Assembly (NCBI GenBank): GCA_011799875.1
Contig: CM022302.1
Span: 203,900,086 to 203,964,085, forward strand
Reading direction: 5' to 3'
Length of the DNA: 64,000 nt
From: Thinopyrum elongatum
Lineage: Eukaryota; Streptophyta; Magnoliopsida; Poales; Poaceae
Positions within the stretch are counted from its first letter, which is position 1. Each line of letters begins with the position of its first letter. The position numbers and the translations under genes are program-made. The notes beneath the pieces are model-generated. The model was not told the origin of the DNA and ran no database searches. It worked only from the letters and a program-made list of their open reading frames with translations. Shown piece after piece: positions 45,690-54,751 of this stretch.

Positions 45690-46480
45690 GCTGTAGTGGG
45701 CCTCCTAAGGTCCGTATGATCCATGGGCCTTCTACGGGCCGTAGATTCAATGGGACTTTTACGGGCCATATGATCGATTGGCCAAACATGGGCCGTACTT
45801 TCGTGGACAATTAACGGACCGCAATATGGGTCGTAAACGGGCTATAATGGGAATCGTCTGTTTATGGGTCATTAACATGCCCATGTGTACAACGGGCTTA
45901 ATTCGAACGGCAGCCATAACGGGTCATTAATGGGCCATATGTGATGATGCCATGAAAACAGCCCAACGGATTAAAGGGCCACAAATGGGCCGACTTTAAC
46001 CACGGGCTGAATTTGGCCCACAAGCAGAACAGGCCAGTAACGGACCGTAAGTAATCGAATGCCGGAAATGAGCCCAATAGTAAATGGGCCCTTAGAAGGC
46101 CGAAAGATAACACGGGCTGAAACGTCCCAATGGAATAATGGGCCGTTAATGGGTATAAAGTTATATACTGTTCATTATGGGCCAGTTTCACCACGGGCCA
46201 TTTATGGGCCAAGATTTAGAAAGGGCCTCATATGGGCCGAAATACATCATGGGCCATACATGGGCCGGAAGTTACAATGGGCTGGAATCATATTGGACGG
46301 CCCATATGGCGCTACTGGGGCCTAATTCGGATAGGCTATAACGGGTTGTGAGTTAGCGGGCTATAAATGGGCTATATGCGAACAGGCCGTTAACAGGCCT
46401 TCGGTGGGCCGGGCCGCTACCATTTGACTAAGTCAAACGGGCCAGCCTTTTGACCTGAATGGGCCACTGTTGGGCCATGC
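45690..46480 (+). repeat. Right subterminal repeat array (GGGCC family)
   Basis: About two dozen GGGCC words, typically ATGGGCCGTA or ACGGGCCATA, every 20-40 bp. This is the expected place for CACTA subterminal binding sites, but the unit differs from the left array (GATGAACAG). From 46481 to 46890 the sequence is non-coding with TCATGG/ATGAC words that also occur at the left end. Confidence 0.8.
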
Positions 46481-46893
46481 CATGTGTCGACGTATCATAG
46501 GTGTGTCCCGTCCATTCGCTGGATGACATCTGTCCCAACACTGAGCTGACACGTGGATACTCCGGCGAATGAGAATTTTACACGTGGAAAATCCCCACTG
46601 GTCAGGGCTGTTAACGGGTTATTGGATCCAAACCGGAACCCGATAGCTTAACGGCGACCCGTTACGGTGGATGCCATGTGTCGGTTATGTTTGACGAAAG
46701 CACTTCTATGACGCGCGATTTATCGTCATGGAAGTGGACACTTCTGTCAAGATAATTTTGGTAATGTCATGGAACACTTCTACGACAGCACAGGTATGAC
46801 TATCTTGATTCTGTCATAAAATCGTCATGGATGTACATCCGTGCCAGAAAACGTGACCTACTGTGGCAAACACGTATCATCATGGAAGTGTAT

Positions 46894-46906
46894 TTTTTTT
46901 GTAGTG
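46894..46906 (-). repeat. CACTA right terminal inverted repeat
   Basis: TTTTTTTGTAGTG, inverse of the left end. Followed by CGT and then G1 LTR sequence. Confidence 0.85.
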
Positions 46907-47526
46907 CGTGGCGGGCCCACCACGTGAGTGACGTCGTCAAGGCAGGTGCCAGCCTGTGCGGCCAGGGCAGTTTTCCCTTTGGTGCTAAGGGGGCAGCTGC
47001 GCCTGCCTGCACTCAAAGCAAGTCCTAAAGGCTTCCTCTTCGGTGAAAGAAGACGAAGATGGTGGCACGGCAGCACAGAGGTCATCATGGAGCCCCCGGC
47101 TCGTCATGGATAAGCACTTTAGCAGACGAAGACCACCTTTTGTCAGGATCAGCACCGACGCCTATCCGCTTTCAAATTCCCGCCATGTGGTAGCCCTGTC
47201 CCGCTCATATTTTCGGGGAATAGGACCAAGGCACCTATAAAAGGGGCAGTGTGGCCACTGTAGCAAGGGATCGAACCCGGATCATCCCTAAGCACCATTG
47301 CTGGCCTCCCAAGAGCTCCGGCTCATCTTGTAGCTCCAAGAACACTGTCCACAAGCAATACAGCCAAGTAGTAGTAGGGTTTTACACCACACGGTGGCCT
47401 GAACTTGGGTAGCTTGCTATGCCCTCGTCGAGCCTAGCTCGTAGCCTCGTATACGCAAACCAAGCGCCCAGAGCTCAAACCAGGGTTTTGGAGGATTTCC
47501 CGTGGTTCAGAATCAATCCCCCGACA
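46907..47526 (+). repeat. G1 5' LTR, second part
   Basis: Continues the LTR cut at 12998; aligns to the rest of the 3' LTR (GTGAGTG, GTCAAGGCAGGTGCCAGCCT). TATA box CTATAAAAGG at about 47235-47244. Ends TCAATCCCCCGACA. Confidence 0.88.
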
Positions 47527-47547
47527 TTTGGCACGCCAGGTAGGGGG
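47527..47547 (+). other. Primer-binding-site position of G1
   Basis: TTTGGCACGCCAGGTAGGGG directly follows the LTR end. This is the usual sequence after the LTR in a group of grass Gypsy elements. I cannot assign the tRNA. Confidence 0.65.
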
Positions 47548-47580
47548 CTTGGTTTTTGCGCCTCGAGCCTCAACACCACC

Positions 47581-49206
47581 ATGGCCAATGCTCCACACGC
47601 GGGCGCTCTGCGCTGGGCGAACCGTGTCCAGATGGAGCCCATCCTCGACCCCCGACGCCATCACGCTCGCGCAACCAACATGGGCGCGGATCCGGAGGCC
47701 TCCTCCGACCACCCTTCGGTCGGGCAGCACCAGCAGCAGCCACCACTGGTGCACACGGCCACGGCAACCTCGCTCGCCCGCCGCAACCCGATAGCTCCAT
47801 AGGCGGCGCTCCTCATGGCGCAGGAGCTGCTGCGCTACCGCTCCACCGAGGACGGCTACGACACCTAGCTCGCCCGCATCACCGAGCTCATCAACGTCGT
47901 TAGGGATGCTCCGGCCCCATCACGCCCTCTGACCCCTCCGCCGTCGCATGGCGCGCGGACGGGGCACGACGCGCCTCCTCTATGCAATGTTGGCATGGCA
48001 CGCACCCGCCGCGAGCTCTCGCCGGAGCTCTCCCACGGCTCCTCTCCGTACCACGGCGAAAGCCCAAGCTGCCAGATCATCCAGCGCGCGAGGCCAGACG
48101 TGCGCGTGCTCATCGAAAGGCAGCACGAGTGCCAGAATCACACTATCTAGGAGTTTGTGGCCGTCGGGTGCCAGAACCGCGCTTCCCTCGCCGGCGGCGG
48201 CGTCTCCACCGTCGGGGGATGCCTAGCCTTCCCACGCGAGATGCGCCGCGTGGTGTGGCCCATGAAATTCAAGCCGAAGCTGCCTCCCCACTACGACGGC
48301 ACTGCCAACCCCGTGGAGTTCCTCTCGCTCTACTCTTTGAGCATCTAGGCCACCGAGGGGGACAAAAAGGTCATGGCGAACTGGTTCTCCATGGCTCTCA
48401 AGGACGCCGCGCACTCATGGCTGATGAACGCTTCGGAGGCCTCCATTTCTTCATGGGCCAAACTGTGCCGGCAGTTTGTCACCAACTTCAAGGGCACGTC
48501 CGACCGCCCCCTGGCACTCAGCAGCCTGCACCGTCCACCAGTGCCCTGACGAGCCCCTCCGCAAGTACATCCAGCGCTTCAGCCAAGTGCGCAACAAGAT
48601 CCTGCGCGCCTCTGACGCTGCGGTCATCGTGGCATTCTCCACGGGCATCACGGACGTCAGGATGCACGAGAAGCTGGCTGTCCATGATGAGCTTGACTCC
48701 ATGGTTGAGCTGTTCGACCTCGCTGACAAGTGTGCCAAGGCTAAGGAGGGCCGCCTCTTCGCCAACAACGACCCTGACTCCGAGCTCGACGTCGCCAAGC
48801 CCAAGGGCAGGGACACCAACTCAAGGGCCCCGCTGTGCTCAAGGCGGAGCCTGAGCGGAAGCGAAGCCGAGACCACGACGTGGCCAAGAAGGACAATCGC
48901 CCCTTCTACGCCTACCACAACATTCACTCCCACACTACCGAAGACTGCCACGAGCTCAAGCTGCTCCGCGACGAGCGGCAGGAGAAGCACGATGAAAGCA
49001 ACGACCGTGACTCAGGCCGCAGCGGCAGCCGCAAGGGTGGACGCTGGAAGGATCGTGACAACGACAACAACCCTCGCCAGAGGTGGCAGAACCAACCTCG
49101 GCCGGCCAATCCTCGCGAGGCCAACCCTCACCAGGCTAACGCGGCCCTGCCGCACCCGAACAGGAACAATGACAACCTGCCCGAGGAGTACGTCGGGGGC
49201 TACTAG
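47581..49206 (+). pseudogene. Gypsy gag remnant of G1
   Basis: The likely ATG at 47581 (MANAPHAGALRW) opens a GC-rich frame with stops near 47801, 47866, 48148 and 48346. The retrotrans_gag core is at about 48230-48700: FKPKLPPHYDGTANPVEFL, then DAAHSWLMNASEASISSWAK, and after a frame change near 48515 PLRKYIQRFSQVRNKI. It ends in FYAYHNIHSHTTEDCHELK and a basic Arg/Asn-rich tail to a stop at 49204-49206. FYAYHN.HSHTTEDC stands where a zinc knuckle (CxxHxxxxHxTxxC) is found in the family. Several frameshifts; not functional. Confidence 0.78.
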
Positions 49207-49218
49207 GAGGCTCGCGCA

Positions 49219-49884
49219 GTGGCATGCATCCTTTGCGGACCCCAAGCTCCCCCATCCAACCGCCACTTTAAGCAGTTCTCTCGCGAGGTGAACGCAGTCC
49301 TCCCGGAGCCTGTAGACGCCAAGCCTCTCAAGTGGTCTCAGTACCCCATCGACTTCGACTACGGCGACCACCCCAACTCTACCAAGTCCATGAGCACCAG
49401 CCCTCTACTATGCACGCCCACCATCAACAATGTGGCAATCACAAAGACACTCATCGACAGTGGCGCCGGCCTCAATGTGATCTCTGTGGAAACCTTCGAG
49501 CTGCTCCAGGTGCCCTACGAGCACCTGATGCCCACGAGGCCCTCATCGGGCATGACCGACGGCTCCACGGTGCTCCTCGGGCAGGTGCGGTTCCCCGTCA
49601 CCTTCGGCTATCGCAAGAACTACCACATCATGCTCATCGACTTCGACGTGACGCACATTGGCCTGCCATACAACGCCATCTTGGGCTATCCCACGCTCGC
49701 CAAGTTCATGGCAGTGACCCACCACTCCTACAACATAATCAAGGTGCTGGGCTGCAGCGGGACCATCCCCATTCGCTTCGACGAGCAGGACGCGATGCAC
49801 ACCCTCGAGCATGCCTACAAGGTTGCCGCCATCACCTACCCTGTCAACGAAGATGAGGTGGGGCCTGCTGAACCCGCCCCCTGA
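49219..49884 (+). CDS. Gypsy retropepsin-like aspartic protease of G1
   Basis: 221 codons, open. The active-site motif LIDSGAGLNVIS lies near residues 80-91. The second conserved region LPYNAILGYPTLAKFMAV (flap and psi-loop part, normally ILGRP.L) lies near 150-167. It is preceded by SQYPIDFDYGDHP and a CTPTINNVAITKTL strand. In the family it releases Gag, RT and integrase from the polyprotein. The frame is intact with catalytic Asp-Ser-Gly present, but upstream gag and downstream RT are broken, so it could not be made as part of a full polyprotein. It was probably continuous with gag before the stop at 49204. Confidence 0.75.
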   Translation: MACILCGPQAPPSNRHFKQFSREVNAVLPEPVDAKPLKWSQYPIDFDYGDHPNSTKSMSTSPLLCTPTINNVAITKTLIDSGAGLNVISVETFELLQVPYEHLMPTRPSSGMTDGSTVLLGQVRFPVTFGYRKNYHIMLIDFDVTHIGLPYNAILGYPTLAKFMAVTHHSYNIIKVLGCSGTIPIRFDEQDAMHTLEHAYKVAAITYPVNEDEVGPAEPAP

Positions 49885-49989
49885 AGAAGAAGCCACAGTT
49901 CTCGCAGGTCCATGCGGAGACGAAGAAGGTGTCACATGACGGCAGCGGCTCAGGCCCCTCCCTCACCATCAGGCCGGTCTCTTCCCCAA

Positions 49990-50530
49990 ATAGGAAGACG
50001 CGCTCGTCACCTTCCTCCGGGAAAATGCTGATATGTTTGCGTGGACAACATCAGACATGTCTGGTGTGCCGAGGGAGGTGATCGAGCACCACTTAGCCGT
50101 GTGCCCCAATGCACGGCCCGTGAAGCAAAAGGTACGACGCCAGGACACCGAGAAGCAAAAGTTCATCGTTTAGGAGGTCAAGAAGCTTCAAGAGGCTGGA
50201 ATCATCCGCGAGGTGCTCCACGCCGAGTAGATCGCCAACCCCATCATCATCCCCAAGACAAATGGCAGCAAGCGCATGTGTGTCGACTTCACCAACCTCA
50301 ACAAGGCCTGCTCCAAGGACCCTTTCCCCCTCCCACGGATCGACCAGATCGTGGACTCGTTCGGCTACAAACACATGCCCTTCGACCTGAAAAGTGCAGG
50401 AGCCACCTTCGTGAGGCTGATGCGCATTGGCCTAGGGCCCCAGATGGGAGGAGTGCAGAGGCGTATGTCGATGACATGCTGAGTGTCGAGCCACGGAGAT
50501 CGAGGACTACTTGAAGGACTGCACCTTTTT
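49990..50530 (+). pseudogene. Gypsy reverse transcriptase of G1 with internal deletion
   Basis: Degenerate frame with ADMFAWTTSDMSGVPREV, VEHHLAV-like segment, a stop near 50173 and another near 50230. Then come NPIIIPKTNGSKRMCVDFTN and LNKACSKDPFPLPRIDQIVD. The palm segment after this is missing: it jumps to MPFDLKSAGATFVRLMRIG, then, after a frame change, AYVDDM with the catalytic YVDD box at about 50463-50474. The sequence ends soon after. RNase H and integrase are absent, replaced by the antisense block. Non-functional. Confidence 0.78.
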
Positions 50531-51376
50531 ATATATCAGTAAAACTTCATTTTATAAGTGTGTAAATGCTTGTCGTGAAGTACCCCTCAGGAGGCATGAG
50601 CGCTCATGATCTTCCTTCTAGGTGTCATGCGAGTGGGGGCTGGACACGGTGCCCATGCTTGGGTCAGACCTAGCAACACCACTAAACCCAAGTGACTGAG
50701 CTCTGGCTTTTGGGCCTACTCCTGTGCACGTCACCTCACCATGGTCCTTGGTACTTGTCTCCTTGCGTGGTACCCATAAGCAACCTCGTGAGAGCATGCT
50801 GCCACTCTGTTTGCAAAAACTTGGCAATCTCACTAATGCAAGGCACTGGAGGCCTCAGGAGCTCCTCCTATGGAGGCCTCACGGGCGACGCCCTGTTGGC
50901 GAGGGTGGCTTCGCGAGGAAGCATCCCTGGCAGGTCATGCCCGGCGGATGGCACCACACCTAGCGTTACACCGCGAAAAGCAAAGTCGAGTGCATCTTGA
51001 GGGCCATTCGCGACTCCTCTTAAATTCTTCCCCTCACAACCTCGCTGAGCACCAATTTTTTCTCCTCGCGCAACCCGCACGTCAAAGGTTTTTTTCCTGA
51101 GCATCGCACCTCGAAAACCCCTACCGCCTCGCAGAGCCCTACACCCTCTGGCCTTGTCTAGGCACACGTCCTAGCATACCAACAACGGTCATAGCTCACT
51201 CGAGGGCTAGGTCCTGATGATGTAGAGCACCAAGGTGAGCAAGAAAAGAAAAATAGGCCTCACGGAGAGCATACGCGGCAGCAAAACATTAAGCAATTAG
51301 TACGAGTCTTTTCCAGAACGTCATCCTCACGCCCCCACGGGGCTACATTGGTTTTGATGCAGAAAAAAGGGAGTCT
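50531..51376 (-). other. 3' flank of the antisense accessory ORF of G1
   Basis: Non-coding, and similar in reverse orientation to 11823-12775 of the host fragment. No other gene supported. Confidence 0.55.
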
Positions 51377-52137
51377 AGATGGAGCGCAGCTCATCTTCAG
51401 AGCCCGACTCAGGCGGCCCACCTCGCCTAATCGGAGTTGTCGCCCTCACTCTTGATGCTTCGGGAGCTTTCATCGCTTTAACTCCCGCTGGTGGAGTCGG
51501 TGTCGCTACCGCTCTCGCTCTTCGCGCAGCACTCCATGCGGCTGTCGGAGACCCAGAAGAACTTCACGAAGAGGGTAGTGGCTTCGTCGTACCTGAACTG
51601 AAGGACCTGCCCGTGCTTCAGGTCATGGGAGCGGGAAATGACTTCGACCCCTGCATCAGGAACATGAAGCCGGCGGGAGTGAACTCGGCCGCCACCAAGG
51701 AGGGCCCGTTGCAATAGCCATCCGCCTACAGCCACAGCCCCGGGGCTCGCTGTCCTCCATCGCTCTCGCAAAGGAGTTCGGGGCCGGAGCTAGCTATGGG
51801 GCCGGCGGTGCAGCCCCATGATGAACTCGTGCGTCGCCACCGCTGTGTGGGCCTCCGCCCGACGAGGACGGGTGGGCGTTCCGTTGTGCCCGCCTTGGCC
51901 GCGAGTGCCACGCCCCCCGCGGCCATGGGGTGCCATCCTTCCATGGTCGGCGGTGCCGGCCTTCGGGGCAGCAACCGAGTAACGCATCCTGCCCCAAGGG
52001 GGAGCCCTTGTTGCGACGGCAAGAGCACGGGCACGGGCTCGGCCTCTACCCCTCACCGGCGTTGGCTCCTGCGGCGGCACCACGTCCACCACCGCCTTAC
52101 CCTTTGCAGCAGTGGAGAGTTTCCTCCTGGGGGCCAT
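51377..52137 (-). pseudogene. Antisense accessory ORF with B3-like domain
   Basis: Minus-strand ATG at 52135-52137 (MAPRRKLSTAAKGKAVVDV), then a basic, Arg/Gly/Ala-rich region and ATHEFIMGLHRRPHS. After frame changes near 51790 and 51650 the sequence reads YCNGPSLVAAEFTPAGFMFL, then SHDLKHGQVLQFRYDEATTL and FVKFFWVSDSRMECC, ending in a Ser/Asp-rich tail; TAG at 51377-51379. The last block fits the C-terminal half of a plant B3 DNA-binding domain (H-x-L-x-x-G-x-x-L-x-F-x-Y). It lies opposite to gag-pol, between pol and the 3' LTR. G2 carries the same ORF start. Role in the element is unknown; this copy has frameshifts. Confidence 0.6.
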
Positions 52138-52417
52138 GGCGACAGCAGTGGATGGAGATCGGAAGTTGGGGGAAGAAGGAGGAGTAGAGGAGCTGTATGC
52201 AGGAAGGCGGGGCGTGCGAAAAGCAATGTTGGCCCCCGCGCCCTGCGCGGGCAGTTTTTATGGCAGAACCCGCGGTTACCAAGGCGTCATGGGAAAGTGG
52301 GGGCGTCCCTGTCCCGTCATGCTGCCGCGCGTCCCTGCCTGGGCCCGACAGTCTTAGGCCCTGCATCGTTTTGTTCCTCAACGAGCGGAACATGCGCGTC
52401 GTGGGCCCGGGGACTAT

Positions 52418-53254
52418 TGTCGGCCCAGTGGGAACCAGGGTACCACGGGCCATCTGCCTACGGCCCAGGAAGGGCCCCTTGGCCCAAATTATGAGGCGGC
52501 CAACCGGCGGGCGCCGCGAAGCCAGCTGCCTCGCGAGCGGCTTCCCCTGCAAAGGACTTCACCAAAAACCATCATCGCGTCAAGCAGCCTCACGAGGCGC
52601 CCCCTCGTGAGGCGCCCTCCTGCGAGGCTTCCCGAGGAGCCCCGACAGCGCGGGTCACGTGCCCACCAGGTGAGTGCCTCGTCAAGGCAGGTGCCAGCCT
52701 GTGCGGCCACGACAGTTTCCCCTTTGGTGCTAAGGGGGTAGCCGCGCCTGCCTTCACCCAAAGCAAGTCCCAAAGGCTTGCCCTTTGGTGAAAGAAGACC
52801 AAGACGGTGGCGCATCAGGATGGAGGTCATTGTGGAGCCCCCGACGCGTCATGGATAAGCACTTTAGCACGTGAAGACCACCTTTTGTCAGGATCAGCAT
52901 CGGCGCTTGTCCCCTTTAAAATTGCCACCCTGTGGTAACCCTGTCTGGCTCATATTTTCAGGGAAGAGGCCCAAGGCTCCTATAAAAGGGGCAGTGCGGC
53001 CACCCCGGATCAGCCCTAAGCACCATTGCTGGCCTCCCAAGAGCTCTGGCTCATCTTGTAGCTCCAAGAGCACTATCCACAAGCAATACAACCAAGCAGG
53101 AGTAGGGTTTTACACCGCATGGTGTCCCGAACCTGGGTAACTCATCGTGTCCTCGTTGTGCCTAGCTTGTAGCCTTGTTGATGCAAACCAAGCCCCGAGA
53201 GCTCAAATGAGGGCTTTGGAGGATTTCCCATGGCTCAGAATCAATCCCCCGACA
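52418..53254 (+). repeat. G1 3' LTR (837 bp)
   Basis: Starts TGTCGGCCCAGTGGGAACC after a GGGCCCGGGG purine-rich stretch and ends TCAATCCCCCGACA. TATA box TATAAAAGG at 52981-52989. Confidence 0.9.
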
Positions 53255-53259
53255 AGCTT
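53255..53259. other. Right target-site duplication of G1 (AGCTT)
   Basis: Identical to 12771-12775. Confidence 0.85.
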
Positions 53260-53522
53260 GAAGATGCGATGGCTAGGCGGCCCCTCGGGTAATCAGTCCG
53301 CCATGTCTAACCATGGGGCCCCTCTGGGTTGTGGGCAGGGAGCCCTCGCGGCCTCGTGCCGATGTGGAAAGAAAGGCTCTCGGAGCGTGTACAGCTTCAT
53401 CTCGTTCGTGCTCGTGAGGTCACGGGTAGAACTTGCGGAGGCGTTGGATGTTCCATGCGTTTTGTACCGAAACACCCTCCTCCATCTCCAGTCGTGCCGC
53501 GCCAGGCCAGGAAACGTGCACC
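53260..53522. mobile_element. Older Gypsy-related fragment, right piece
   Basis: Continuation of 11048-12775 after G1. GC-rich, with no supported ORF. It ends where the G2 LTR begins. Confidence 0.55.
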
Positions 53523-54751
53523 TGTCGGGGGATTGATTCTGAGCCACAGGAAATCCTCCAAAACCCTGGTTCAAGCTCTAGGGGCTTGGCTTTGCATCTG
53601 TGAGGCTACGAGCTAGACACGGCGAGGACACAGTGAGCTACCCAAGTTCTAGCCACTGTGCGGTGTAAAACCCTACTCCTTCTTGGTTGTATTTTCTAGT
53701 GCTTTCAGAGCTACAAGGTGAGCTTAAGCTCTTTGTGGCTAGCAATGGTGCTAGGATTTGAGCAAGTGTCAATCCATTGCTACGGTGGCCGCTTTGTCCC
53801 TTATATAGGTGCCTTGGGCCTCTTCCCCGAAAATATGAGCGGGAAGGGCTACCACTGGGCGGCAATTTGAAAGGGGACACGCGTCGGTGCTATCCTGACA
53901 AAAGGTGGTCTTCGCCTAAAAAAGGTGCTATCCAGTGACGCGCCAGGGGTTCCATGATGACCTCCATCCTGCCATGCCATCGTCCTGGTCTTCTTTCACC
54001 AAAGGGGAAACATTTGGGATTTTCTTTGGGTGCGGATAGGCGCTGGCTCCTTAGCACCAAAGGGAAAACTGCCTTGGCCACGCAGGCTCGCAACTTATCT
54101 GATGATATCGCCCATCTGATGGGCATGTGACCCGTGTTGCGGGAGCTCCTCGCGAGGCCTCGCGGGAGGGCATCTCATGAGGGGTCCCTCGCGAGGCCAC
54201 TTGCCTCTTGCCGCAATGATGATCTTGCTGAAGTCCTTGGTCAGGGAAGTCCCTCATGGGGCAGGGCCCGCGCGAGGCTGCTGGCTTCGCAGCGCCCGCC
54301 GCTGGGCCGCCTCAATCGTTGGGCCAAGGGGCCCTTCCTGGCCCATAGGCAGATGGCCTGTGGTACCCAGGTTCCCACTGGGCCGACAGTAGCCCCCAGG
54401 CCCACGACGCACACTTTCCGCTTATGGAGGAATGAAATGCCGCGGGGCCTAAGACTGTCGGGCCCAGGCAGGGACGCATGGCAGCATGACGGGACGGGGA
54501 CGCCGCCACTCCCCACGATGCCTCGGTAACCACCGTCCTGACCATAAAGCCTGCCCGCACGGCGTGCATGCACATCATTGCTTCCAATCTCGCTCTCTGC
54601 CTCCCCACGAACTGCTCCTCTCCTTCTTCTTCCTCCAACCTTCGAGCTTCATCCACCGCCGCCTCCATGGCACCCAAGAGGAAGTTCTCTGTGGCCAAGA
54701 AGGGTGCTACTTGTGAGCTGCGTTGGGATTTCCTCGAAGAGGAGAGGATGA
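53523..54751 (-). mobile_element. Gypsy element G2 (same family as G1), minus strand, 3' end only
   Basis: 3' LTR 53523-54388 (866 bp; TGTCGG...CCGACA on both readings), then 54389-54751, similar to the reverse complement of 52121-52417 of G1. It is cut at 54752 by the next element and its remainder is not seen to the right of 63561. TATA on the minus strand (ACCTATATAA) at 53801-53810. Confidence 0.83.
54667..54751 (+). pseudogene. Start of G2 accessory ORF, truncated
   Basis: MAPKRKFSVAKKGATCELRW corresponds to the start of the antisense ORF of G1 (MAPRRKLSTAAKGKA). Being opposite to G2's LTR direction, it is again antisense to the element. Cut after about 28 codons by the Gypsy LTR at 54752. 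Confidence 0.6.

Larger units (their letters stand above)
12999..46906 (+). mobile_element. CACTA DNA transposon, about 33.9 kb, gene-carrying, no transposase seen
   Basis: Left end CACTACAAAAAAAGACAC, right end TTTTTTTTGTAGTG; about 13 terminal bases form the inverted repeat. The insertion splits one LTR precisely, which fixes both ends independently of the motif. Subterminal arrays lie at 13360-14340 (GATGAACAG units) and 45690-46480 (GGGCC units). I found no Tnp2-type transposase. Contents include four disrupted gene-like sequences, a degenerate multi-exon gene, a Copia insertion and several MITEs. It looks like a Triticeae CACTA (Caspar/Jorge group; family not certain). Confidence 0.85.
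12776..53254 (+). mobile_element. Gypsy LTR retrotransposon G1, split by a CACTA element
   Basis: 5' LTR 12776-12998 plus 46907-47526, interior 47527-52417, 3' LTR 52418-53254, TSD AGCTT on both sides. After removing the CACTA and one TSD copy the 5' LTR is about 840 bp against 837 bp for the 3' LTR. Without the CACTA, G1 is only about 6.6 kb, because RT is shortened and RNase H/integrase are missing. Confidence 0.88.

Noticed and set aside
45690..46480. Regular GGGCC array as a CRISPR-like or satellite array
   Set aside because: Units are short, irregularly spaced and subterminal in a CACTA; no spacer-repeat architecture and the genome is plant.
49332..49856. Second ORF overlapping the G1 protease
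   Set aside because: His/Arg-rich out-of-frame shadow of the GC-rich protease; the protease frame has the active-site motifs.
50041..50514. 157-codon ORF over the G1 RT
   Set aside because: It is mostly an out-of-frame reading; only its last part coincides with the YVDD box after the frameshift. RT motifs upstream are in another frame.
52689..53055. ORFs shared between G1 LTRs (also at 12689-13055)
   Set aside because: LTR sequence; the similarity reflects LTR duplication, and no coding signal is seen.
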